NCBI RefSeq assembly: GCF_017315735.1
Contig: NZ_JAFLRK010000014.1
Location: forward strand, 1 to 64,000
Direction of reading: 5' to 3'
DNA: 64,000 nucleotides
Source of the DNA: Paracoccus shandongensis
GTDB taxonomy: Bacteria > Pseudomonadota > Alphaproteobacteria > Rhodobacterales > Rhodobacteraceae
Under the pieces are notes generated by a model. The model was given only the letters and a program-made list of their open reading frames with translations. It was not told the DNA's origin and did not search any database. Below, piece by piece: positions 42,992-50,952 of this stretch. Made by a program: the position numbers and the translations under genes. Each line of letters opens with the position of its first letter. The stretch's first letter is position 1.

Positions 42992-43963
42992 CTAACTGTC
43001 ACATCCCGCGAGATTGTAGACGCGTTTCCTGAACAGCTCGGGTCTGTGACGTTGCCAGTCCTTGAGAGCGCCGATGGGTGTTCGGGCGTTCAGGGCTGAT
43101 TGCGGGAGCTGCGTGTTGTAGAGGTGGACATATCGCAGGATGGTCTGCTCCAGGTCCTCGCCGCTGTGGAAGCGATGGCTCTGCAGGACATCCTCTATCC
43201 GGCCGTTGAAGCGCTCGACCATTCCGTTGGTCTGCGGGTGCATCGGGGGCGCGAGGCGGTGCTCGATGCCAAGTTCGGCGCAGAGCAGGTCGAACTCGTG
43301 CTGGCCGGTGGCAGCGCGCTTGCGCAGGCCGAACAGGCGGTCGGTGAAAGCCTTGCCGTTGTCCGTCAGCACGCGGGTGATCTTCATCGGTGCGGCACGC
43401 TCAAGGTCCCGGAGGAACCTCCGCGCGTTGGCCGCGGTCTGCGCCGGGTAGATGCGCACAAAGACCCATCGGGTCGCCCGGTCGATGGCCACGAAGAGAT
43501 AGCGGCGGCGATCCTCGTCGGCCATCTGCGGCAGATACTTGATGTCGATGTGCAGGTAACCGGGCTCATAGGCCTTGAAGCTGCCGTGCGCGGGCTTCGG
43601 CTCCCGGGGCTTCAACGCCTGCAGGTTTCCCACCCCATGGCGACGCAGGCAGCGGTCGAGGCCCGAACGCGAGACGTGCGGATTGAGGAACTCGCGCACG
43701 ACCGCGAGCAGGTCGTCGAGCGGTAAGAGAAGCGCCCTTCGCAGCGCCACCGCGACGGCCTCCTGGGCAGGCGTCAATGTCGTCTGAAGCCGGTGCGGCG
43801 TGTGGCTGCGGTCGTGGACGTCATCGCGGCTGCGCCACTTCCACACCGTCTGCTCGGAGATCCCGTAGCGCTCTGCCACCAGCCATGCCGGTTCGCTGCT
43901 CGCCTGGATCGCGGCCCGGATCTTTGGCGTCGTGGTCGCCTGCTTGTGCAGAGAAATCAGCAT
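42992..43963 (-). CDS. IS481-family transposase
   Basis: The 323-residue single-frame transposase has an N-terminal helix-turn-helix (IQASSEPAWLVAERYGISEQ, TVWKWRSRDDVHDRSHTPHR). The integrase core includes YLHIDIKYLPQMADEDRRRY (first Asp), ITRVLTDNGKAFTDRLFGLR (second Asp) and PMHPQTNGMVERFNGRIEDV (Glu). The last codons run through the element end: the terminal TGTCACATCCCG begins at 42997 and the stop codon TAG is supplied by flanking DNA at 42992-42994. The far inverted repeat could not be fixed by eye. Confidence 0.92.
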   Translation of the reverse strand: MLISLHKQATTTPKIRAAIQASSEPAWLVAERYGISEQTVWKWRSRDDVHDRSHTPHRLQTTLTPAQEAVAVALRRALLLPLDDLLAVVREFLNPHVSRSGLDRCLRRHGVGNLQALKPREPKPAHGSFKAYEPGYLHIDIKYLPQMADEDRRRYLFVAIDRATRWVFVRIYPAQTAANARRFLRDLERAAPMKITRVLTDNGKAFTDRLFGLRKRAATGQHEFDLLCAELGIEHRLAPPMHPQTNGMVERFNGRIEDVLQSHRFHSGEDLEQTILRYVHLYNTQLPQSALNARTPIGALKDWQRHRPELFRKRVYNLAGCDS

Positions 43964-44038
43964 CCTCCTACCCCCTCCCGAACCTCGCGCAGGATCGACC
44001 TTGCCATGAAAAAGGAAGACCGGCGAGGGTCTATGTGA

Positions 44039-44265
44039 TCATCCGGGATGGAACACATAGGCCTTGTCGGCGTGAAGCTTGTCGGGCCGCTTGCGCGGGC
44101 GGCCGCGGCCATGGCGTAGGCCTGGAACAGCGTCAAGGGTGGGTGCCAGCATCATGCTGTTGTGCCGGTTGGCCGGGCTCAGGCGCACCCCGAGCGGGGT
44201 GCCCCGGCGGTCGACCACAAGATGGCGTCTCAAACCCGGTTTGCCGCGTCCGTCGGGTTCGGGTC
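44039..44265 (-). pseudogene. IS5-family transposase fragment
   Basis: On the minus strand about 75 residues of an IS5/IS427-type transposase survive: LRRHLVVDRRGTPLGVRLSP, ANRHNSMMLAPTLDAVPGLR, RGRPRKRPDKLHADKAYVFH. This is the first half of the catalytic domain (DRRGTPLG, D-K-A-Y). Both ends are lost. Confidence 0.8.
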
Positions 44266-44505
44266 TGTCTCGGCACCCCCCTTTGCGCGGCAACGGCAGC
44301 ACTGTCGAGGGACGCGCGGCTCTCCAGTCCAAATGCCTGGCGTCCGACAACGGTTCGCCCTCGTTCGAGGTCGAGCAGGTTGGCCAGAGCACGTGTCTGA
44401 TTGCAGCAGCGCCATGCGAACCGCGTCCGGCCGAGGCATCCTGTGTGAAGCTGAGCGTTGAAGGGCTGCGGGAGCTTGTCTCGCTGACGGAGAGCCTTGA
44501 TGCAC
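44266..44505. other. Debris between transposon fragments
   Basis: About 240 bases with no recognisable gene; open frames exist on both strands but none resembles a protein family I know. Confidence 0.35.
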
Positions 44506-44739
44506 ATGCCAATCGATCCGGAAGACCTGTGGGCCATGCTTCCGCCGACCCTGCGCCGGCGCATTGTCGAGGAGGTCGCCGCAGTTCTGGTGAAGATGTC
44601 TCATGAAGTCCGAACTGGTCACGTCGGCACATCTGGCGCGCCGTGCCGTTGTCTACATCCGCCAGTCCACGCCAGCTCAGGTAGTGAACAACCAGGAAAG
44701 CCTGTGCCTGAAGGATGCGCACGGCCAGCGCGCCTATGA
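44506..44739 (+). CDS. Small frame upstream of truncated recombinase
   Basis: ATG 44506 encodes MPIDPEDLWAMLPPTLRRRI, VEEVAAVLVKMSHEVRTGHV and then runs antiregister through the start of the recombinase. The first 35-40 residues look like the small helical protein that commonly precedes large serine recombinases of this kind; the rest is probably not native. It may be a partial gene joined to later sequence. Confidence 0.4.
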   Translation: MPIDPEDLWAMLPPTLRRRIVEEVAAVLVKMSHEVRTGHVGTSGAPCRCLHPPVHASSGSEQPGKPVPEGCARPARL

Positions 44740-44812
44740 GCTTGGCTGGCGGCCCTGCGATATTGACATCATCGACGCCGACCTGGGGCTGAGCGGCGCC
44801 CGGCCGCCTTGA
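44603..44812 (+). pseudogene. Truncated large serine recombinase (N-terminus only)
   Basis: MKSELVTSAHLARRAVVYIR, QSTPAQVVNNQESLCLKDAH and DIIDADLGLSGA are the opening of a large serine recombinase: catalytic serine in IRQS, then the D-x-D-L-G-x-S-G loop. The frame stops after 69 residues where unrelated sequence is joined, so only the first third of the catalytic domain remains. Confidence 0.8.
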
Positions 44813-44959
44813 GCACAACCGCCGTGAGCAGGATCCCCTTCAGGGCTGCCTCATCATGCCGCTCACAGCTGCCAAGACGCATCTCAAAACTGCCGTGATG
44901 TCCTTGAGGCTGCAGGCCTGCGCGATTCGATGAGCAGCGTCGGCAATCCCTGCCACAGC

Positions 44960-45156
44960 GCACAAACCGAGAGTTTCACAAGTCGCTGAAGGTTGAAGAG
45001 GTCTGCCGAGCCGGATACGAAACTTTCACCGATGTACCCGTCTCGCTTGCTCGTGTGTCAAGCGAGCAGGTCTACAACGCGAAAAGGCTCCACTCAGCGC
45101 TCGACTACCGAACCCCCGAGGAATTCAAAACCTTGTTCGCCCAGAAGGCGGCTTAG
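44960..45156 (+). pseudogene. IS3-family OrfB C-terminal fragment
   Basis: About 65 codons remain: TNREFHKSLKVEEV, CRAGYETFTDVPVSLARVSS, YNAKRLHSALDYRTPEEFKT and a TAG at 45154. YN-RLHSALGY is the hallmark of IS3 OrfB C-termini. Its 5' part is gone and it is unrelated to the intact IS3-like element at 49423. Confidence 0.8.
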
Positions 45157-45341
45157 TTCGGATGGCGCGATGTCCAGCCCGAGGGGTTCACTCCAAGTTT
45201 GCGGGTCGTGCGACACTATCAAAACGCTGCAGTGGTCACGCCATCGGAGACGTCTTTTTTAACCTAAAATTAACTTTGATCTGTAGAACTTGAGGTCAGA
45301 AGACATCCCGATTTTCGCATCAAGAATCAGGCAGCCATCAT
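45157..45341. other. Leader of the low-GC operon
   Basis: Composition shifts here from high GC to about 45-50%. It should contain the promoter of the transporter/SET/GGDEF-EAL genes; no consensus could be fixed. Confidence 0.35.
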
Positions 45342-45659
45342 ATGAATCAGCCCTTCATCATTGCAGCAGTCATTGCAGCAACAATCCTCGGTGACTACGC
45401 ATTGAAGCTAGCATCAGACAAGGATAATTTATTAAATTCTCATCTTTTTGCCGGATTGATCCTTTATTCCCTGCCAGCATTTGGCTGGATGTACTTGATG
45501 AAGACACAGTCGCTTGCACAAATCGGCGTAATTTACAGCACGGGTACCATCCTTGCACTTTTCTTGATGAGTCTTTTTGTATTCCGCGAAACCCTTTCTG
45601 CCCGCGACTTTCTTGCAGGATTCCTCGCGCTATGCGCTATTCTTGCCTACAAGGAATAA
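45342..45659 (+). CDS. Small four-helix transporter (SMR/EamA-like)
   Basis: The 105-residue protein consists of four hydrophobic segments: about 4-24 (FIIAAVIAATILGDYALKLA), 35-53, 60-80 (IGVIYSTGTILALFLMSLFV) and 86-103. The layout fits small multidrug resistance proteins. The first helix carries Asp18 in GDYALK, where EmrE has its proton-coupled Glu14. This Asp variant is known in distant SMR-like proteins, so substrate cannot be inferred. It is followed by a SET-domain gene after seven bases. Codon use and GC are lower than the backbone. Confidence 0.75.
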   Translation: MNQPFIIAAVIAATILGDYALKLASDKDNLLNSHLFAGLILYSLPAFGWMYLMKTQSLAQIGVIYSTGTILALFLMSLFVFRETLSARDFLAGFLALCAILAYKE

Positions 45660-45666
45660 CCGGCTG

Positions 45667-46071
45667 ATGCTTATCATACCATACTATATCGCTCAGAGCA
45701 ACATCCATGGAATGGGGGTTTTCTCGGCTGTCGATCTCCGCCGCGGCGATCTCGTGTGGCGTTATAACTCGGAACGGGATCTCATTATAACTCTCGAAGA
45801 CTTCAAGAGTCTGACGTCGCAAAGAAAAAACGATGTGATCAACCATGCTCAGTGGTACCCGGAGCAAAAACACTTCGTACTCGGATGTGACGGCGACTAT
45901 TTTATGAATCATGCCAACGACGCAACCTTAAGCGACCATGGCGACATAATGACCGCTGCTCGCAACTTGAAAAAAGGGACTGAGCTCACCTGCGATTACC
46001 GTGTAATTCAGGTACTCGGGTTTCAGCCCTCTCGGGATGCTGAAACGGTTTCAAAGGAATATATTTCATGA
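45667..46071 (+). CDS. SET-domain protein (putative lysine methyltransferase)
   Basis: The protein is 134 residues from ATG 45667. SET features are IAQSNIHGMGVFSAVDLRRG (the H-G-x-G-V-F-A box), DYFMNHANDATL (N-H-x-x-x-x-N) and LKKGTELTCDYRVIQVLG (G-E-E-L-T-x-D-Y). The domain is minimal, without pre- or post-SET cysteines, as in stand-alone bacterial SET proteins. It may methylate lysine on a protein, here perhaps a partner encoded nearby. Its stop overlaps the GGDEF/EAL gene by four bases (ATGA). Confidence 0.82.
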   Translation: MLIIPYYIAQSNIHGMGVFSAVDLRRGDLVWRYNSERDLIITLEDFKSLTSQRKNDVINHAQWYPEQKHFVLGCDGDYFMNHANDATLSDHGDIMTAARNLKKGTELTCDYRVIQVLGFQPSRDAETVSKEYIS

Positions 46072-48341
46072 CTTCGCAGTCAAGATCTCACCATTTGCCG
46101 AGACAGATTCTGTTCTTTATGCTGATTGGCGTCATCATTTTTGCTGGAAGTGGTCTATATACCTTTCAGCAGATCGCCTCCCGCCTTGACGCAGGTGCTG
46201 CCTCTAACAGTCAGGCCCGGGTGACGGAAGGCTTAGCATCTCTCCAAACCCACGTGCGCCTGTTCTCTAAAGACTACAACAACTGGACTGATGTCTATGC
46301 TGCTGCATGGCGAGGCGATATCGCGTTTATCGCAAACAACTATGGCATTACTGCCAACCAAGGAGAAATTTTTGAGCTTGCCCTGATGTTTGGTGGACCA
46401 TTTAAACGTCCTATATCTTGGATTGAGAATGGCAGCCGGAGCCCAGGTGGGCTGATTTTTTCCGCGGAAACCGTTGCCTCTGCAGTATTGGCGCTGGAGG
46501 CTCAAGATCAAACTCGTCCATCTGTCGATTTCTTTGCTGTAGAAGGTGGGCGAGCGGTAATCGTTACCGCCTCCTACTTGCTTCCGGATCCTGATCAGGT
46601 TGTCACCCGAGAAACCGTAAGGGCGTCTGCGGTAACAATGATTGGCCGCCATCTTTCAGGCCGGGACTTGGCTATAATAGAACAGGACGCCGGCATTAGT
46701 GACCTCCAGATCACCACTAGCCCGAAGCCGGGCTACCTTTCGATACCGTTGCCGGATGTCACTAGCAGTAATTCCCTGTATCTTTCATGGAAAGCCGCTC
46801 AGCCTGGTAGTGCCCTAGTGGGGCAGCTGGCTCCTGTCATAGCAATCGTTTCCACTGCCTTTGTGGCACTGGCTGCTTTGGCAACCTGGTTGGTTTGCAA
46901 GAACGCGAGACAACTCATCCTGCGTGAGGTGGAAGCGAGGGAACTCGCCCGCACAGATGCTCTTACCGGTTTGCCGAATCGGCTGTCGTTCAATGAAGCG
47001 GTCCAGCACGAACTGACAAACATAGCGAGTGAGTTTGCACTCGTGATGATAGACATTGACCGGCTCAAGCAGACCAACGATGTATTTGGCCATGCTGTCG
47101 GCGATTGCATCCTTCGCAATTTTTCAGAAAATCTCCAGTTGTGCGCAGACCCTGGCACCTTCATTGCACGCCTTGGCGGTGATGAGTTTTGTGCCATTGT
47201 TCGTGGCTCCGGAGCTGCAGAGCGCGCACAGGCATTCCTCGCAGTTCTTGAAGTACGCTGTTCCAAGCCGGTGAAAGTTCAGGGGGAAAACGTTCATCTC
47301 AGTTTCTCGGCAGGCATTGCCACGCATGCACTTGGTGAACATGTTGAGGAAACACTTCGAAAAGCTGATCTTGCGCTTCTTCGTGGTAAATCAGCCTTGG
47401 AAGAACGTGTTGGTGTCTATGACATCAACATGGATCTTGCGGACAAATCGACCCTCCTTCTCGAGCAGGCGCTACGTGGAGCCCTTCGCAACCCAGACGA
47501 GTTCCGTGTTGTTTATCAGTCGATCATGCCTGCGAATGGCGAGGAGGTGCTGCGAGTAGAGGCTCTTGCTCGCTGGACCAACCCAATCCTTGGTTCTGTA
47601 GGCCCTGACCAGTTCATTCGCGTCGCCGAACAGACAGGGCTGATCTCTGAACTGGGATGGATTATCATCGACAAGGTCCTCACAGATCTGGCAACCACTC
47701 AGGAAGTCTGCGCAAGTATAAACGTCTCGCCGCTTCAGCTTATGAAACCGGACTTTGTGTCAGACCTCCTGCTGCGTCTTGAGCAGGCAGGTATAGCAAC
47801 TGCAAGAATTCAGATTGAACTTACAGAGAACGTCATGATCCGGAATCAGCAGGCGATCCTTGATCGTATCAGGGAAATCCGATCAGTCGGCATCAAGGTT
47901 GCTCTTGATGATTTTGGGACAGGATTTTCAGCAATCAGCTACCTGACTGCAACGGATTTTGACTCTATAAAAATTGACGGAAGCCTGCTTCGATCTGCTA
48001 GTGAAAGTCAGAGTAGAAAGGATTTCTTCAACTCAGTGGTCTCTCTGAGCCGCGCAGTTTGCGGGAATGTTGTAGTTGAGGGTATAGAGACATCGGAGCA
48101 GGCTCAAATGGCAGAAAGCTCCGGCGCAGACGCATTTCAGGGGTATCTTTATGGATTACCTGCGGCTTTCAATATTACATGCGGGCCGCAGTTGTTGCCC
48201 AATATGATTAATAAAGCAGCTACTAAAGAGGTGACTGAGGGGTTCAATGAGCGTTTGCAACGTGAGACGCGTTTTCAAGAGACCGCTACGGTATTTAACC
48301 TACATTCGCTCTCGTATCCAAGGGCTACTAGCTCTTGTTGA
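46068..48341 (+). CDS. Membrane-bound GGDEF-EAL cyclic-di-GMP protein
   Basis: The protein has 757 residues. A transmembrane helix at about 13-35 (ILFFMLIGVIIFAGSGLYTF), a periplasmic CHASE4-like sensor (35-255, with FSKDYNNWTDVYAAAWRGD) and a second helix at about 258-285 precede the catalytic part. GGDEF is intact (FIARLGGDEFCAI, residues about 366-378) with ALTGLPNRLSFNE upstream. EAL is intact too: RVEALARW near 496, INVSPLQL, IELTENVMI, LDDFGTGFSAISYL, IKIDGSLL, VVEGIETSEQ and GYLYGLP. It could both make and degrade cyclic-di-GMP. The last 40 residues after the EAL domain are unusual. Co-translated with the SET gene. Confidence 0.92.
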   Translation: MTSQSRSHHLPRQILFFMLIGVIIFAGSGLYTFQQIASRLDAGAASNSQARVTEGLASLQTHVRLFSKDYNNWTDVYAAAWRGDIAFIANNYGITANQGEIFELALMFGGPFKRPISWIENGSRSPGGLIFSAETVASAVLALEAQDQTRPSVDFFAVEGGRAVIVTASYLLPDPDQVVTRETVRASAVTMIGRHLSGRDLAIIEQDAGISDLQITTSPKPGYLSIPLPDVTSSNSLYLSWKAAQPGSALVGQLAPVIAIVSTAFVALAALATWLVCKNARQLILREVEARELARTDALTGLPNRLSFNEAVQHELTNIASEFALVMIDIDRLKQTNDVFGHAVGDCILRNFSENLQLCADPGTFIARLGGDEFCAIVRGSGAAERAQAFLAVLEVRCSKPVKVQGENVHLSFSAGIATHALGEHVEETLRKADLALLRGKSALEERVGVYDINMDLADKSTLLLEQALRGALRNPDEFRVVYQSIMPANGEEVLRVEALARWTNPILGSVGPDQFIRVAEQTGLISELGWIIIDKVLTDLATTQEVCASINVSPLQLMKPDFVSDLLLRLEQAGIATARIQIELTENVMIRNQQAILDRIREIRSVGIKVALDDFGTGFSAISYLTATDFDSIKIDGSLLRSASESQSRKDFFNSVVSLSRAVCGNVVVEGIETSEQAQMAESSGADAFQGYLYGLPAAFNITCGPQLLPNMINKAATKEVTEGFNERLQRETRFQETATVFNLHSLSYPRATSSC

Positions 48342-48573
48342 TGAAGGAAGTCCTTATCGCGCAGCTCGTAATTTTAAACTTTTCTGCAATGAAGAGCAGC
48401 TTGGCAAGGGTGTTCCTAAATTTTTTTGGAAATGCATCCTCCTGAATTGAAACTTCTTTTTCGTTTCAGGTTCAGAAATAAACTGTAAGCGACGGCTCTG
48501 AGCCATCAATTCCAAGCATTTTCTGCGTGTGAGGGGCCTGCGAGAAGGTCTGCAATGCAGATAGAGGGCTCGG
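48342..48573. other. Spacer with IS66 left end
   Basis: The first 143 bases are AT-rich with no gene. The IS66 left terminus GTAAGCGACGGCTCTGAGCC starts at 48485. Confidence 0.6.
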
Positions 48574-49020
48574 ATGGCTGATGCTGGGGATGGATTTGTC
48601 GGACGGTGCGATGTGGTGGAGCCTCGGCGGGGCAACCGGCGCTGGCCCGATGCCGTAAAGGCGCAGATCGTAGCCGAGAGCTTTCAGCCCGGTGTGCGCG
48701 TTGTGGATGTCGCACGGCGACACGACCTCATTCCTCATCAGCTTTCGGACTGGCGCCGACAGGCCCGCCAAGGCCTTCTGGTCCTTCCGGGGGATCTGCT
48801 GGAGGGACTTTCTTCGCCCTGCATTGGAGCTGTCGAGCCGACCTTTGTGCCCCTGGCGATTGGAGCCGGTTCTGAGCCCCCGGAACCTGCGGAAGCACCC
48901 CAGATGGCGGGTGGCGTCATGACGGTGGAATTCGGCGCGGATGTCGTGCTGCGGGTTCCGGGCGATGTTCCGGTCGAGCGGGCCGCGGCCCTGATCCGAG
49001 CGCTTCGAGGCGCGCCATGA
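48574..49020 (+). CDS. tnpA: IS66 family TnpA
   Basis: The 148-residue TnpA of the second IS66 element has the helix-turn-helix RRWPDAVKAQIVAESFQPGV, RVVDVARRHDLIPHQLSDWR, then a flexible region with PTFVPLAIG and the conserved end VTVEFGADVVLRVPGDVPVE. Overlaps tnpB by four bases. Confidence 0.9.
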   Translation: MADAGDGFVGRCDVVEPRRGNRRWPDAVKAQIVAESFQPGVRVVDVARRHDLIPHQLSDWRRQARQGLLVLPGDLLEGLSSPCIGAVEPTFVPLAIGAGSEPPEPAEAPQMAGGVMTVEFGADVVLRVPGDVPVERAAALIRALRGAP

Positions 49021-49370
49021 TCGTCGCGGGCCAACGGCTGCCGATCCTGATTGCGACGAAGCCGGTGGACTTCCGCTGCGGGCCTCAGGCCTTGGCACTG
49101 ATGGTGCAGACAGAACTGAAGCTTGACCCGCATTCGGGTGTGACGGTGGTGTTCCGCTCGAAGCGCGGTGACAGGCTGAAGATCCTGGTTTGGGACGGCA
49201 CTGGCATGGTGATGATCTACAAGGTTCTGGAACAGGGCAGCTTCGCCTGGCCGAAGGTTCAGGACGGCGTGATGCGGGTGTCCCGGGCGCAGGCGGAAGC
49301 TTTGTTCGAAGGTTTGGACTGGAGGCGGACAGTTGCGCGCCGGGTGCAGGCGCCGACTGCGGCAGGATGA
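49017..49370 (+). CDS. tnpB: IS66 family TnpB
   Basis: The 117-residue IS66 Orf2 protein has IATKPVDFRCGPQALALMVQ, SGVTVVFRSKRGDRLKILVW, GTGMVMIYKVLEQGSFAWPK and LFEGLDWRRTV. It is intact. The native distance to tnpC has been enlarged by the inserted IS3-like element. Confidence 0.92.
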   Translation: MIVAGQRLPILIATKPVDFRCGPQALALMVQTELKLDPHSGVTVVFRSKRGDRLKILVWDGTGMVMIYKVLEQGSFAWPKVQDGVMRVSRAQAEALFEGLDWRRTVARRVQAPTAAG

Positions 49371-49494
49371 GTCAGGAAGTGATTTTGGCATTGTTTTGTT
49401 GGGCTTTCCGTCCCCGATCGGGTGTCCGTCGTCGAATGATTTGGAACAGGCGGCCTGAGTTTGGTCTGGAGGGCTCTGGCTCTGTGGGTTGAGG

Positions 49495-50475
49495 TTATGC
49501 TGCCTGGCGCTGATGGTTCAAGCGCCGGTTCTGGATGGTCAGTTTCTTGATCTTCTCCCTTTCTGCCAGGATGGCCGTGCCGCGTCCGAAGTAGACGTCA
49601 GCGGGCGTGAGGTTGCCGAGGCTCTCGTGATAGCGGTGGTTGTTGTAATGCTCGACAAAGGCCGCGATGGCCGCCTCAAGCTCGCCCTGCAGGTAATAGT
49701 TTTCCAGAAGGATGCGGTTCTTGAGGGTCTGGTGCCAGCGTTCGATCTTGCCCTGCGTATGGGGATGGTTGGGGGCACCGCGAACGTGATCCAAGCCATT
49801 TTCTTCGAGATACCTGGCAAGGTCACCGGCGATGTAGCAGGGGCCGTTGTCGCTGAGCAGCCGCGGCTTGTGCAGCACGGTGACGCTGTCACATCCTGAT
49901 GCAGCGAGGGCGATGTCGAGCGTCGCGCTGACATCGTCCGCGTTCATGGTGGTGCACAGCTTCCAGCCCACGATATAGCGGGAAAAGTCATCCAACACGG
50001 TGGACAGGTAGAACCATCCCCAGCCTGTCACCTTGAGATAGGTGAAGTCGGTTTGCCACATCTCGTTTGGCCGAGTGGTCTTGTCCCTGAACGCGTCCCC
50101 GGCCTTGATCACCACATAGGCCGGGCTGGTGATGAGGTCATAGGACTTCAGCAGCCGATACACGGACGCTTCTGACACGAAATACTTTTCTGTATCCGTG
50201 AAGCGAACGGCCAACTCCCGTGGCGAAAGGTCCGGCTCGCTGAGTGCCAGTTCCACGATCCGATCACGCACAGCATCGGGGATGCGGTTCCAGACCCGGG
50301 ACGGCCGTGAGGGGCGGTTTTCCAAGCCTTCCGGGCCGTGTTCGACATATCGATCATACCACCGGTAAAAGGTCGTGGGCGGCACCCCGATCTGTGCCAA
50401 AGTCCTGCGAACCGGCAGGTGGGATTGCTCGACGATGCGGATGATCTCGAGCTTCTCGGATGCTGGGTATCTCAT
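49495..50475 (-). CDS. Transposase OrfB with integrase core (IS3-like)
   Basis: The protein is 326 residues from ATG 50475 (MRYPASEKLEIIRIVEQSHL). An N-terminal helix-turn-helix (TLAQIGVPPTTFYRWYDRYV) leads to the rve-type catalytic core: MWQTDFTYLKVTGWGWFYLS (first Asp), LLSDNGPCYIAGDLARYLEE (second Asp) and HPHTQGKIERWHQTLKNRIL (Glu), ending YHESLGNLTPADVYFGR. The start overlaps the orfA stop in an ATGA, implying re-initiation rather than the minus-one frameshift usual in IS3 elements. Confidence 0.9.
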   Translation of the reverse strand: MRYPASEKLEIIRIVEQSHLPVRRTLAQIGVPPTTFYRWYDRYVEHGPEGLENRPSRPSRVWNRIPDAVRDRIVELALSEPDLSPRELAVRFTDTEKYFVSEASVYRLLKSYDLITSPAYVVIKAGDAFRDKTTRPNEMWQTDFTYLKVTGWGWFYLSTVLDDFSRYIVGWKLCTTMNADDVSATLDIALAASGCDSVTVLHKPRLLSDNGPCYIAGDLARYLEENGLDHVRGAPNHPHTQGKIERWHQTLKNRILLENYYLQGELEAAIAAFVEHYNNHRYHESLGNLTPADVYFGRGTAILAEREKIKKLTIQNRRLNHQRQAA

Positions 50476-50846
50476 TCGTGCTCGCCCCCAGCCCCGGTCG
50501 TGTTTTTTTTGAGCAGGCGGTTCTCGAGGGTGAGATCCGCCACAACCTCCTTGAGGGCCAGAGCCTCGGCGCGCAGATCCTTGACCTCGCCACTGGTCGC
50601 CTGGCGCGCCGTGTCCCCCGCCAAGCGCTTCTTGCCAGCCTCGAGGAACTCCTTCGACCAGCTGTAATACAGGCTCTGGGCGATCCCCTCGCGGCGGCAC
50701 AGCTCTGCGATGCTGTCTTCACCACGAAGACCCGCCAGGACAATCCTGATCTTCTCTTCGGCGCTGTGGACCTTGCGCGTTGCCCGGCGGATATCTTTGA
50801 CCGCCTTCTCCGCCTCGGCTTTCGTCGTCATGGGCTTCTTGCTCAT
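50472..50846 (-). CDS. Transposase OrfA (IS3-like, helix-turn-helix)
   Basis: The protein is 124 residues from ATG 50846. KVHSAEEKIRIVLAGLRGED, SIAELCRREGIAQSLYYSWS is a transposase-8 helix-turn-helix. The C-terminal half, LRAEALALKEVVADLTLENR, is a leucine-zipper coiled coil typical of IS3 OrfA. The start is chosen because the longer frame enters the terminal inverted repeat. Confidence 0.9.
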   Translation of the reverse strand: MSKKPMTTKAEAEKAVKDIRRATRKVHSAEEKIRIVLAGLRGEDSIAELCRREGIAQSLYYSWSKEFLEAGKKRLAGDTARQATSGEVKDLRAEALALKEVVADLTLENRLLKKNTTGAGGEHE

Positions 50847-50952
50847 CTTCGCTCCATAAGGGCTACGATGAGCCAAGAACCCTCCGTCACGCAATCGGCC
50901 TAATCTGTTCCATGGGCGCTGACGTCAGACACCCGATCGGGTAGGAAGGCGC

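Larger units (their letters stand above)
49413..50941 (-). mobile_element. Complete IS3-like element with 10-bp target duplication
   Basis: The element spans 49423-50931 (1509 bp). CCCGATCGGG is found at 49413-49422 and again at 50932-50941, a 10-bp direct repeat that is itself a palindrome. Ends are imperfect inverted repeats: TGTCCGTCGTC... with GGAACAG at 27 bp on the left, TGTCTGACGTC... with GGAACAG at the same distance on the right read inward. It carries orfA and orfB on the minus strand. Another copy's end is at 1-88, in the same orientation. Confidence 0.9.

Noticed and set aside
44039..44818. 259-residue minus-strand frame over IS debris
   Set aside because: Only its last 75 residues are an IS5 transposase fragment; the upstream part is antisense to the recombinase remnant.
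1..50931. Composite transposon bounded by the two IS3-like copies
   Set aside because: About 50 kb of mixed backbone with rep and par is an implausible transposon. The internal copy has its own target duplication on both sides, showing independent insertion.
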